Shown: piece by piece, positions 28,320 through 36,296 of the stretch
Layout: each line of letters starts with the position of its first letter
Position numbering within the stretch: position 1 is the stretch's first letter
NCBI RefSeq assembly: GCF_008329945.1
Contig: NZ_CP035807.1
Location: 1,054,001 to 1,118,000, forward strand
Length of the DNA stretch: 64,000 nucleotides
Source: Thiospirochaeta perfilievii
Lineage (GTDB): Bacteria > Spirochaetota > Spirochaetia > DSM-2461
Direction: 5' to 3'
Notes under the pieces: model-generated
What the model was told of the DNA's origin: nothing
Database searches by the model: none
The model's input: only the letters and a program-made list of their open reading frames with translations
Made by a program: the position numbers and the translations under genes

Positions 28320-28343
28320 TTCTACATCATTATTGATGTAGAA
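28320..28343 (-). promoter_or_regulatory. Probable HigA operator upstream of higB
   Basis: TTCTACATCA and TGATGTAGAA form a perfect 10-bp inverted repeat with a 4-base spacer, ending 9 bases before the higB start. The position suits an XRE antitoxin operator. The next 190 bases towards the IS110 element hold no gene. Confidence 0.6.
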
Positions 28344-28532
28344 GCAATTCTAATTACATTTTTATCCATAAGTATCTGCTCTATCAACATAGTTGTTTTA
28401 CTATTATCTTGGTTTATACAATTTCTGATTAACATAAGAACTAATTTGTTTATTTTCCGAAGGATAATATGTTATTTATTTCTTTTGGCACAAACCTCAT
28501 AATCATTAAAATTAATACTCATCAAAAAGTGC

Positions 28533-28539
28533 ATTTAAC
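28533..28539 (-). repeat. Separated attC core site (GTTAAAT on the minus strand)
   Basis: The plus strand reads ATTTAAC followed by G, identical in form to the core at 27603 and at the distance expected for the missing core of the attC that resumes at 29905. The IS110 element begins directly after it. Confidence 0.55.
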
Positions 28540-28566
28540 GATGCTATGATAGAAAGTGTAAAAGGT

Positions 28567-28680
28567 TGCGACTGGTGCTATAATTAAGTCAGTACTTCTT
28601 AAAAGAAGAACGGCCGATGGCTGTAAGCGGACTGGGACATATTATGAACCCGTTTTAACGATTAGCAGTCATCAGTCGCA
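28567..28680 (+). ncRNA. Candidate IS110 bridge RNA (structured 5' region)
   Basis: TGCGACTGGTG (28567-28577) pairs with CATCAGTCGCA (28670-28680) over 11 bp, one G-U. Inside are the hairpins CTTCTT-AAAA-GAAG type (about 28594-28609) and GGCC-GAT-GGCT, plus a large loop region 28630-28665. A structured RNA upstream of the transposase is the position of the bridge RNA in IS110-group elements. TTTAACGAT at 28654-28662 is identical to the left target junction at 28534-28542. This is a prediction from pairing only. Confidence 0.45.
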
Positions 28681-28782
28681 TTAACATGTTGAGGATGAGA
28701 TTATATTTCTCATACCCCGTATAGACGTATGATTATTATACTCCTCTTCTTTTAGGAAAGAAAGATTTTTAGGAGAGATGAA

Positions 28783-29889
28783 ATGGAATTCATGGGAATT
28801 GACCTTCATACTGACTGCTTTAATCACTGTACATTTAATGAGGGAACAAAAAAGAAAGTAGGAACTTATTCAATTGATAAGGAATCTTTGGAAAAATTTT
28901 ACAAGATTTTAACACCAGAAACTTATGTAATTGTTGAATCAACAACAAATGCATTCAAGTTTACAGAACTAATCCAAAATAAGGTTAAAGATGTTTTTAT
29001 TTCTAATACTTATTCAATGAAACTCATCAGCTTTACGAACAAAAAGACTGATAAAGTAGATGCAGAGAAACTAGCAAGAGTTCTCAAAATGCAGATTATG
29101 AGTGGTGAAGAACAAATTAAAAGAGTTACTTTGCCTCCTCCAATTATCCAGGATTTAAGAGCTTTATTTTCAACTTATAAACTTCTTGGTAAACAAAGAA
29201 CTCAACTAAAAAACAGAATTCACTCTTTATTAAAACAAAATCTTTTTCCTTTTAATAAAGTAATGATTTTTAATAATAAAATGAGAGATAAAATATTAAA
29301 TATTTCAGATTCAAGAGAATTAAAATTTCAACTAATGATTTTGTTTAAAGAACTGGATAATTTAGATGAAACTATTATTTTACTTAAAAAGGAAATTGAA
29401 ATAGCTGGATCACCATATATGAAAGAGATAGATATACTCACATCTATGCAGGGAATAAGTGTATTTACCGCCATTGCTATTATATCAGATATAATTGATG
29501 TGAAAAGGTTTTCAAATTCTAAAAACTTTGCATCTTATTTAAGATCAGCCCCAAAAGTTGAAAGTTCAAATGAAAAGACACTGATTAAGAGTACAAATAA
29601 GCAGGGCAGAAAGTTAACAATAGCTCTTCTTTATCAATCATTAAACCATTTTATCAACTCAAACAGGGCAATAGAGCATTGGTATGATAAACTAAGTGAA
29701 TATAAAAAAGTTGGTAAAGTGAGAATGGGAACTTGTAGAAGATTTATTACAGTCATTTATCAGCTTCTAAAAAAAGAAGAATATTATAGATTCATGGATA
29801 CTAAAAACCATGATAGGAAAATGCACGATTATGAGGTTTTATTAAGAAAAAACCGGATAAATATTAGCAAATTGAAGGAGGTTTCTTGA
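28783..29889 (+). CDS. IS110-family transposase (DEDD recombinase)
   Basis: The 368-residue product has the N-terminal DEDD/RuvC-like domain: MGIDLHTDCF (first Asp), VIVESTTNA (Glu), then KKTDKVDAEKLARVL (Asp pair). The C-terminal Transposase_20 part contains SMQGISVFTAIAIISDI and SKNFASYLRSAPKVESS with its conserved Ser. These enzymes move without inverted repeats through a circular intermediate and are guided by a bridge RNA. The frame is complete. AGGAGAG precedes ATG 28783. Confidence 0.93.
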   Translation: MEFMGIDLHTDCFNHCTFNEGTKKKVGTYSIDKESLEKFYKILTPETYVIVESTTNAFKFTELIQNKVKDVFISNTYSMKLISFTNKKTDKVDAEKLARVLKMQIMSGEEQIKRVTLPPPIIQDLRALFSTYKLLGKQRTQLKNRIHSLLKQNLFPFNKVMIFNNKMRDKILNISDSRELKFQLMILFKELDNLDETIILLKKEIEIAGSPYMKEIDILTSMQGISVFTAIAIISDIIDVKRFSNSKNFASYLRSAPKVESSNEKTLIKSTNKQGRKLTIALLYQSLNHFINSNRAIEHWYDKLSEYKKVGKVRMGTCRRFITVIYQLLKKEEYYRFMDTKNHDRKMHDYEVLLRKNRINISKLKEVS

Positions 29890-29904
29890 CTTTCATCATA
29901 GACG

Positions 29905-30086
29905 TCCTGTTGAGGTGACTGCTCGTTCCTGTAGCGAAGCGGAAGGATTGGCGTGCTTCTTGCTCAATAAATACCCATTTAAACTAAAATTTAGCAAAAA
30001 AAATACTAAATTTTAGTTTAAACTTTTAGTAAGGATTCATGCGAGAAGCATGACAAAGACAGTTCACTTCCAACAGTTTGTTATGT
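29905..30086 (-). repeat. attC-like site interrupted by the IS110 element
   Basis: On the minus strand it begins with ACATAAC (30086-30080) and continues into arm CTGTTGGAAGTGAACTG. That arm pairs with CAGTCACCTCAACAG (29921-29907) apart from two extra bases in the first arm, the orientation mark of attC. A second stem TGCTTCTTGC/GCGAGAAGCA and a 17-bp inner stem lie within. The blocks GGAAGGATTGGCG and TGACAAAG match those of the site at 27493. The expected last core is missing here and is found across the IS at 28533. It lies 10 bp downstream of the HEPN gene. Confidence 0.7.
29978..30022. repeat. Perfect 17-bp inverted repeat forming the attC tip
   Basis: TTTAAACTAAAATTTAG (29978-29994) is exactly complementary to 30006-30022, separated by 11 mostly A bases. 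It forms the variable terminal stem of the interrupted attC. Confidence 0.9.
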
Positions 30087-30096
30087 GTTGTTTGAT

Positions 30097-31887
30097 TTAT
30101 TTTTTCTTAGTCCAAGCTTTTGTTTCTGACTGTGCATCTATATCTGTCCTATAAATCTTCTCTATATTAGGTGTTGTATTTTTTTCCAATTCTTCAATAA
30201 AAAAATCATATTTACATCGCCTAAAGTTTAATGCGGAACCTATAGACCAATCAGGATTTTCTTTTAATGTAGTAATGATAGATTGTAATGTGTCAGTATA
30301 ATAAATATATAAATGATGATAAAACTGAGAAATATTAATATCTAATGAACCTTGATGATTAATTTTATTTCTAACTCTATAAATTCTTCTTAATTGCCAA
30401 CTTATATTATTGAAATGTATTGTTAAGTGTTTTTTCATGTTCTTAGATGATTTATACATTCCTTCTTTGAGACTAAATAATCTATTTAATATTAGAGGAT
30501 TATCTGATACACAGGCTTTTATTTTGTTCAGTATTTTACTATCTGTATCAACGAGAAATATTTTATTTAAATCATATGGGTGAAATCTATAATTATTTGA
30601 TTTTTCCAGAAAATTGCTAATTTCTGTATCGCTTTGTATTTTTCTGATGTATGGTTTTAAGTCTTTTGATACTGCAATTAAAGTACTGTATAGATAATTT
30701 AATGTAGTAATTGCTGCAACATTTTTTGTAACATTTCCTATTATAGTACCAGCCTGATCCTGGAAAAGTGATTCTAATGCTATCCATAGATTAGTTAACT
30801 TAGCCTCATCATTACTCGACATTAAAGATAGCCTAAAATATTGTATAGATGCTTCTATATATCTCCTTTCTTCTAATTTAAATAATTCTAGAGATCTAAT
30901 TAAGTTAATATAATTAGAATCAGGATTTTTTGATTTTCTCATGTATAGAGGGATATCATCATTGTGTTTTACTATTTCAAAGTCATCATTTTTGATTAAA
31001 TCTATCGGATGCATTTTCTGATTTTTTATATCTGGTTCATATATAACTCTAAGAGCTAATAAGTTTCTTAAAAGTTGCCTACCTTGAATCGCAGCTGTAA
31101 TTTTATCAAGGCTTTTAACAGTAACTTTAATAACAGAGCAACCCAAGTCTTGATTTAAAAATAATTCTGTAAGTCTATTTTTTGGTAGATCATTTCGATT
31201 TACGCTAATCAACCTATGGCTACTCAAAGTTTCTAATTGAAAACTGGTTCTAAGCAAGTAATAACATTCAAATTCGATTAATTCTTTAGAAAATAATTGT
31301 TTTAATTTAATAAATTTTTCTTCAAATTTTTGTGTTGTTTGCAGTATTTGAAATGAATTTTTAATGTATTCAAAAGAGTAACCTATGTTATGTAGTTCTA
31401 CAGCTAATAATTGCATAGCAGTATTTAGTTCTTTCTTATTATTTTCTTCACTAAATAATATTTCTTCAAGATAGTCAAAATTTTTGTTTAGGTAATCATT
31501 AAGAATTATAATTCCATACTGGGCTAGTTCACTTATCTCAATAAAGTCAGGATTATCTGACTTTTTAATTGATTTATATTGTTTGCTAATCTTATTAGTA
31601 TAAAAAAGTAAGCTACTAAAATATTTATTAATTATATTATCACTTTTTATGGTTATCTCTAATTCTTCGATAAGGTCATTTAAATTTGTGTGGTGCACTT
31701 TTACTTTATTTGAGATAATTGCTGATTCTCTTATTTCATTTAGTAAGTACTTTACATTTGTTGATCGAACTTGCCAAGATTCATAAGTTTTATCATTGAA
31801 TAGTTCTTCCCACCTAATAGTAAAAAATTTATGTTTATCTTTTTCAATGTTCCATTCTTTCCATTTTTCATCAGTAATATTAATCAT
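30097..31887 (-). CDS. Large HEPN-motif protein, putative defence cassette gene
   Basis: The 596-residue product is not assigned to a named family. It lacks signal peptide and membrane segments. The C-terminal third shows the layout of ApeA-like HEPN domains: LTNLWIALESLFQDQ followed, about 140 residues later, by WQLRRIYRVRNKINHQG, which contains the R-N-x-x-x-H ribonuclease motif. The N-terminal half is helical and unique. It ends 10 bp before an attC, so it is probably an integron cassette gene. A role in phage defence is an inference from the HEPN motif and neighbours. No clear ribosome site precedes the ATG. Confidence 0.7.
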   Translation of the reverse strand: MINITDEKWKEWNIEKDKHKFFTIRWEELFNDKTYESWQVRSTNVKYLLNEIRESAIISNKVKVHHTNLNDLIEELEITIKSDNIINKYFSSLLFYTNKISKQYKSIKKSDNPDFIEISELAQYGIIILNDYLNKNFDYLEEILFSEENNKKELNTAMQLLAVELHNIGYSFEYIKNSFQILQTTQKFEEKFIKLKQLFSKELIEFECYYLLRTSFQLETLSSHRLISVNRNDLPKNRLTELFLNQDLGCSVIKVTVKSLDKITAAIQGRQLLRNLLALRVIYEPDIKNQKMHPIDLIKNDDFEIVKHNDDIPLYMRKSKNPDSNYINLIRSLELFKLEERRYIEASIQYFRLSLMSSNDEAKLTNLWIALESLFQDQAGTIIGNVTKNVAAITTLNYLYSTLIAVSKDLKPYIRKIQSDTEISNFLEKSNNYRFHPYDLNKIFLVDTDSKILNKIKACVSDNPLILNRLFSLKEGMYKSSKNMKKHLTIHFNNISWQLRRIYRVRNKINHQGSLDINISQFYHHLYIYYTDTLQSIITTLKENPDWSIGSALNFRRCKYDFFIEELEKNTTPNIEKIYRTDIDAQSETKAWTKKK

Positions 31888-32212
31888 TGTCTTGCAAAAC
31901 CTCTAAGTTAGGAATATAATTATTTATAGTTATCTGAAATTACAGGGGATTCAGATTTTTATAGTAAGTGGTTTAACCCGTATACTTTTCTCGATCCCCT
32001 TAACTATATCACTTTATGAAGTGTCCTTTCTACTGTTATTTACATGTGAGTTATACTAGTATTTGTTTTTTAGCTTTTTTATAGCAATTTCCTAACTGGG
32101 TTTAAGTAATATTTAAGTTTGATAAGTGTCACTAAATACACATAACATATTTAATTACTAGTTTTCTGTATAACGGAATTATATATAGTTAAAACTCAAC
32201 TACAATATGACT
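31888..32212. other. Intergenic stretch at the right edge of the island
   Basis: No coding region is seen in these 325 AT-rich bases. GTTTAAC at 31971-31977 resembles an attC core, but no paired arm was found around it. A promoter for the HEPN gene is expected here but none stands out. Confidence 0.5.
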
Positions 32213-32241
32213 AATAAAAAAGGAAGGGATATCCCCTCTTC
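32213..32241 (-). terminator. Terminator of the MATE gene
   Basis: On the minus strand GAAGAGGGG-ATAT-CCCTTCC forms a GC-rich hairpin with one bulge followed by six T. It lies about 50 bp after the MATE stop. Confidence 0.65.
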
Positions 32242-32292
32242 TCACTAGTCTTCATGTGGAAACACTGGATAAGTAGGTGTTCATATGATTAT

Positions 32293-33651
32293 TTAACTAA
32301 TTAAAGTTCTAATCCATTTTTTACTCTTCAGTCTTTTAGTAGAGAGAAAAAGCTTAGCAAACTCCTCTGTTGCAGCAAATAAAGCGACCCAGTGTAGAGG
32401 AAGATGAAGGATAAAAGCTGCTATAAAACAGAGTGGGATACCTACAGCCCACTGACAGAACATATCTATAAACATAACATACTTTGTATCCCCTCCTGAC
32501 CTTAGAATACCTACTACTACTACAATATTATAAGACATAAAAAATACTTTTAGCATTATAAATAGATATACGAACCTAGCCATGCTTAATGTGGATGGAG
32601 GAAGGGATGTAAAAAATCCTAGGAATATATCTCTAAATAGAAATACAGATGTAAAAACAAATACTCCTAATACTACCCCAAATATAATTGCGTAATTAGC
32701 TTCTCTCCATACTTTATCATACTCCCTTACTCCCAGGGAGTGGCCTAGAAGAATTCCTGTTCCAGTTGCTAGTCCAGAAAAAAATGATATCATTATAGAT
32801 GATAAAGGTTCCAACATTGTCATTATTGCTAGTTCCTCACTACCTATCCTTCCGTAAATCATAAAATAAACATAGGTGCCTCCAGCCCAGGCAAAGCTAT
32901 TAATAGCTAAGGGAATAGATACGTCTAAAACCTTTTTAAAATCTTCCATTGTTATAATATTTATAAATTTAGATATGGAGATTCTGAATTTATTATTATA
33001 AAATAGGGTAATAATTACAATTAAAAAAGTTTCAATAATACAACTATAGAGAGTCCCAAGAGCTGCACCCCTTAGACCTAATGGGTCAAAGCCCAGTTTA
33101 CCAAAAATAAGAATGTAATTTATAACGATATTTGAAGTAACACCAATAAGACTAACTAAGGTACACTTTTTAACCTGTCCTGTACTTCTTAAGCCAACAT
33201 TTAATGAGATAATTACAGATTGTAGTATTAAATTTGTAGAAATTATCCTTAAATATTCAGAACCATATTTAATGACACTCTCATCAGAAGATGAAAAACC
33301 TACAATCTGAAGGGAAAAGATATTTATTATTAAAACTAATATAGTTGATATTGAAATAGATATAATTATTGTAACTAAAACATTTTTAGCTACACCATCA
33401 GCATCTCTTTTCCCCCAGTATTGGGATATTAGAATACCAGCTCCATTTGTTATTCCAAATATTGTTATTAACATAACAAAAAATGGCTTTCCTGCAGCAC
33501 CAACAGCAGCAACTTGAACAACCCCAAGGGTTCCGATCATCATTGTATCAACCAGGTTTCTAGAAGACCCTAATAGATTTTGAAGTGTAACAGGTACTGT
33601 TATTGCAAATATTCTTTTAATGAACTCTTTAATCATTTGATCAGAGTACAT
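32293..33651 (-). CDS. MATE-family multidrug/Na+ antiporter
   Basis: The 452-residue product has twelve hydrophobic segments in two related halves and the MATE start pattern FAITVPVTLQNLLGSSRNLVDTMMIG, then NGAGILISQYWGKRD and GGDTKY in the second half. MATE transporters export cationic drugs and metabolites using Na+ or H+. Substrate cannot be given. It is the first core gene right of the island. A dyad right upstream may be its operator. Confidence 0.92.
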   Translation of the reverse strand: MYSDQMIKEFIKRIFAITVPVTLQNLLGSSRNLVDTMMIGTLGVVQVAAVGAAGKPFFVMLITIFGITNGAGILISQYWGKRDADGVAKNVLVTIIISISISTILVLIINIFSLQIVGFSSSDESVIKYGSEYLRIISTNLILQSVIISLNVGLRSTGQVKKCTLVSLIGVTSNIVINYILIFGKLGFDPLGLRGAALGTLYSCIIETFLIVIITLFYNNKFRISISKFINIITMEDFKKVLDVSIPLAINSFAWAGGTYVYFMIYGRIGSEELAIMTMLEPLSSIMISFFSGLATGTGILLGHSLGVREYDKVWREANYAIIFGVVLGVFVFTSVFLFRDIFLGFFTSLPPSTLSMARFVYLFIMLKVFFMSYNIVVVVGILRSGGDTKYVMFIDMFCQWAVGIPLCFIAAFILHLPLHWVALFAATEEFAKLFLSTKRLKSKKWIRTLIS

Positions 33652-33652
33652 T

Positions 33653-33668
33653 ATGGAGTGGACTCCAT
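33653..33668 (-). promoter_or_regulatory. Dyad upstream of the MATE gene
   Basis: ATGGAGT-GG-ACTCCAT is a 7-bp inverted repeat two bases upstream of the MATE start codon. It could be a repressor site, or it may act on translation by pairing near the start. Confidence 0.35.
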
Positions 33669-33689
33669 GTCAATTATTTTAAGAATTAT

Positions 33690-33881
33690 TTATTCAGCAA
33701 TAACCTTAACCCTTAGATCCTTTAGAACATCGGTTAATACATCATCAACATCAAGATGGTCAAATTTTTCAAAATATCCAACCCTTTTATACAAACAAAT
33801 AATTTTAAGAAGCTTATTCTTTTCACCCTCAAAATTATCCTCAATAAATTCTTCTAACTCGTCACATTTAGTATCACTCAT
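33690..33881 (-). CDS. Small hypothetical protein
   Basis: The 63-residue product is acidic and helical at its start (CDELEEFIEDNFEGEKNKLLK) and ends in VDDVLTDVLKDLRVKV. The Shine-Dalgarno signal is weak. It sits 38 bp upstream of the MATE gene on the same strand and might be co-transcribed. A longer antisense frame overlaps it but looks non-coding. No family is recognised. Confidence 0.45.
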   Translation of the reverse strand: MSDTKCDELEEFIEDNFEGEKNKLLKIICLYKRVGYFEKFDHLDVDDVLTDVLKDLRVKVIAE

Positions 33882-33968
33882 ATAAAACTTAGTATACTAA
33901 AGAAAAATAGATTATTAAAGGGTAATATTATTATTTTATAGGATTTAACATTAGAGGTCTAATAAAAT

Positions 33969-34001
33969 AATAGCTCTAAAGTAGTAGAATATAGAGCTAT
34001 T
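33969..34001 (-). terminator. Terminator of the amino-acid ABC operon
   Basis: A perfect 10-bp stem AATAGCTCTA/TAGAGCTATT with a 13-base loop is followed on the minus strand by ATTTTATT. It lies 10 bp after the ATPase gene. Confidence 0.7.
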
Positions 34002-34011
34002 ATTTTAATAT

Positions 34012-34743
34012 TTAATTTTGTTTTGTTACCTGTTTTAAAAATTGTGCAGTTCTTTCGTTATCTGGGTTATTAAAGACCTTATCTGCACTCCCTTCTTCTA
34101 TAATAACACCTTCATCCATAACAATAACCTTATCAGCTACTTCCCGGGCAAACCAAATTTCATGGGTTACAATCACCATAGTCATACCCTCCTTAGCTAG
34201 ATCGTTTATTACCGCAATAACCTCTCCCACTAGTTCTGGATCTAGAGCACTTGTAGGTTCATCAAAGAGAATAACATCAGGCTCCATAGCTAGAGACCTA
34301 GCAATAGCAACTCTTTGCTTCTGACCACCAGATAACATTTCAGGATATACATTAGCTTTATCCTCTAATCCAACTTTTTTAAGTAATAACTTTGCTAATT
34401 TTGTAGCTTTAACTTTAGACATTTTTGTAACTTGAGTTGGCCCCTCCATAACATTTTCAATAACTGTTTTATGGGGGAAAAGATTAAAATGCTGAAAAAC
34501 CATACTAACCTTTCTTCTTAATGAATCTATATCATGGTTCTTCTTTTTAACTTCTTCCCCATTTATATAGACCTTACCAGAATTAGGCATTTCTAAGAAA
34601 TTAATGCACCTTAAAAGTGTACTTTTACCTGAACCTGATGGCCCAATAATTACAACAATATCCTTCTCTTTAACCTTAAGGTCTACACCCTTTAGAACTT
34701 CAAGGGTACCAAAATTCTTTTTTAAGTTTTTTACTTCTACCAT
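34012..34743 (-). CDS. Polar amino-acid ABC transporter, ATP-binding protein
   Basis: The 243-residue ATPase has Walker [10 protein letters not shown], the Q loop in [11 protein letters not shown], the signature LSGGQKQR, Walker [14 protein letters not shown] and the switch His in VTHE. NLFPHKT and SALDPELV are typical of the GlnQ/HisP subfamily that powers uptake of polar amino acids. It overlaps the permease gene by 7 bases. It is the last gene of a three-gene importer operon. Confidence 0.94.
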   Translation of the reverse strand: MVEVKNLKKNFGTLEVLKGVDLKVKEKDIVVIIGPSGSGKSTLLRCINFLEMPNSGKVYINGEEVKKKNHDIDSLRRKVSMVFQHFNLFPHKTVIENVMEGPTQVTKMSKVKATKLAKLLLKKVGLEDKANVYPEMLSGGQKQRVAIARSLAMEPDVILFDEPTSALDPELVGEVIAVINDLAKEGMTMVIVTHEIWFAREVADKVIVMDEGVIIEEGSADKVFNNPDNERTAQFLKQVTKQN

Positions 34744-35423
34744 ATCTTTCTAACCTTTCTCTTTCCAGATGCAAACTTTTTGTCTACTCTTTTAAGTATA
34801 AACTGTAGTAGGGATGTTAAAAGTAGATAGTATATAGCTACAATTATAAGCATTTCCATGTACATAAAACTTGAACTACCAAGTTGCCTACCCCTTAAAA
34901 GTAACTCAGGTACAGCAATAGTACTTGCTAAACTAGAATCTTTTAAAGCAATAATAAATTGATTCCCTAATGGAGGTATTGCTCTTTTAAAAGCTTGGGG
35001 TAATATTATCCTCTGCATAGATTTTCTATGGCTTAACCCTATGGATCGGGCAGCCTCAAGCTGGCTAACAGGTATAGACTCAATTGCACCCCTAAATATC
35101 TCGGCAATGTAGGCTCCATTATGAAACCCTAATGCTATTACAGCTGAAGGGAAAGGTGGGATAGTCACAACTGATGTTAAACCGTAATAAATAATAAACA
35201 ACTGAAGTAATAATGGTGTTCCTCTAACCGTAAAAATATATGCAGAGGCAATACCTTTTAAACCCTTATTATGGGAGATCTTCATCATTGCAACAAAGAA
35301 ACCAACAATTAAACCACAAATAATACCAGAAGATGTTATTTGCAGTGTAATTAGTGCTGCCTTTATAAAATGTGGGAATCTTTCTACAACAACTGTGAGA
35401 TCCCACGGAAATAAATCTGTCAA
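34737..35423 (-). CDS. Polar amino-acid ABC transporter, permease
   Basis: The 228-residue product has about five membrane segments and the cytoplasmic EAA loop [20 protein letters not shown] that contacts the ATPase. [15 protein letters not shown] is the conserved motif of the HisM/GlnP family. It likely forms a homodimer because only one permease is encoded. It lies 13 bp after the binding-protein gene. Confidence 0.93.
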   Translation of the reverse strand: MTDLFPWDLTVVVERFPHFIKAALITLQITSSGIICGLIVGFFVAMMKISHNKGLKGIASAYIFTVRGTPLLLQLFIIYYGLTSVVTIPPFPSAVIALGFHNGAYIAEIFRGAIESIPVSQLEAARSIGLSHRKSMQRIILPQAFKRAIPPLGNQFIIALKDSSLASTIAVPELLLRGRQLGSSSFMYMEMLIIVAIYYLLLTSLLQFILKRVDKKFASGKRKVRKIW

Positions 35424-35436
35424 TACGTCCTCCTTA

Positions 35437-36201
35437 TTAAGGTACTGTTATATCCGATCCCTCAAACCATTTATTGCTTATTTTTTTAAGAGTTCCATCC
35501 CCTCTCATATCCATTAATATTTTATTAATCTCATCTAAAAGATCATCACCTTTTTTAAGGGCAATTGCACACTCTTCTTTCCTTAATAGCTCTCCAGTTA
35601 GTTTTAAATCCTCTCCACCTTTAATCTGTTTCATAGCATTTAAACCAACAACCCTGTCTGTAATAACAGCATCTACTCGACCATTTAATAGCTCCATAAG
35701 AGTTTGATTATCGTCCTCATACATTCTTACATTTGCCCCTAAAGCATCTACATCCTTAACAAATGTAGTTCCTGTAACAACGGCAATAGTTGTAGTTTCA
35801 TCAATATCTTCTAAAGATTTAATATTAGAATCTTTTTTGGTAATTATTTGAGCTCCAGAATAGTAATAAGGGGTTGTAAAATCTACAATTTTCTCCCTCT
35901 CCTCTGTTACAGCCATACTTCCAAGGATACCGTTATATCTACTAGCTCTTAGGCCTTCAATAATTCCATCCCAAGCAGTTGTAACATATTCCAACTCTAG
36001 GTCTAATCTTTTTGCAATCTCCTTTGCTACATCTACATCAAAGCCATCAACCTCATTAGATTCTGTTATAAAATTAAATGGGGGATATCCACCTGATCCA
36101 GCAAACATTATTACACCCTCTTCTTTATTTCCAGATGCAAATAAACTTATAGCTGACAAAATTGTGAAAAATAGAATAGTTGATACCTGTTTTAAATTCA
36201 T
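35437..36201 (-). CDS. Polar amino-acid ABC transporter, substrate-binding protein
   Basis: The 254-residue product has an N-terminal signal (hydrophobic core STILFFTILSAISLFA) followed by SGNKEE. There is no lipobox Cys, so it is predicted to be a soluble periplasmic protein. The mature part matches the family 3 binding proteins: GYPPFNFITESNEVDGFDVDVAKEIAKRL and ITDRVVGLNAM. Substrate is a polar amino acid or similar, not further defined. First gene of the importer operon. Confidence 0.93.
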   Translation of the reverse strand: MNLKQVSTILFFTILSAISLFASGNKEEGVIMFAGSGGYPPFNFITESNEVDGFDVDVAKEIAKRLDLELEYVTTAWDGIIEGLRASRYNGILGSMAVTEEREKIVDFTTPYYYSGAQIITKKDSNIKSLEDIDETTTIAVVTGTTFVKDVDALGANVRMYEDDNQTLMELLNGRVDAVITDRVVGLNAMKQIKGGEDLKLTGELLRKEECAIALKKGDDLLDEINKILMDMRGDGTLKKISNKWFEGSDITVP

Positions 36202-36257
36202 ATATACTCCTTACAATAGATTTGTATACTAATATTTAGTATACTAACTATTATATT

Positions 36258-36287
36258 AAAAAAAGACCCCTTGTTCAACAGGAGGTC
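36258..36287 (-). terminator. Terminator of the first chemoreceptor gene
   Basis: On the minus strand GACCTCCT pairs with AAGGGGTC with one mismatch and one G-U, followed by seven T. It lies 10 bp after the chemoreceptor stop. Confidence 0.75.
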
Positions 36288-36296
36288 ATATATTAA

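Larger units (their letters stand above)
28541..29904 (+). mobile_element. IS110-family insertion sequence inserted within an attC site
   Basis: The element spans a structured 5' non-coding region of about 240 bp, the transposase gene, and a very short 3' end. Sub-terminal CTATGAT (28544-28550) is mirrored by ATCATAG (29895-29901). Joining 28540 to 29905 restores ATTTAACG-TCCTGTTGAGG, the expected core plus arm of an attC. The ends are therefore placed at about 28541 and 29904, with an ACG-like core shared by both junctions. IS1111-attC elements, of the same larger family, are known to choose attC sites. Confidence 0.65.

Noticed and set aside
31971-31977. GTTTAAC, a match to an attC core, in the gap before the HEPN gene
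   Set aside because: No second core or pairing arms could be found within 150 bp, and seven-base matches are expected by chance in AT-rich DNA.
33580-33885. 101-codon plus-strand ORF overlapping the MATE start and the small gene at 33690
   Set aside because: It runs antisense to the MATE N-terminus, has no ribosome site and is serine/leucine rich like other shadows.
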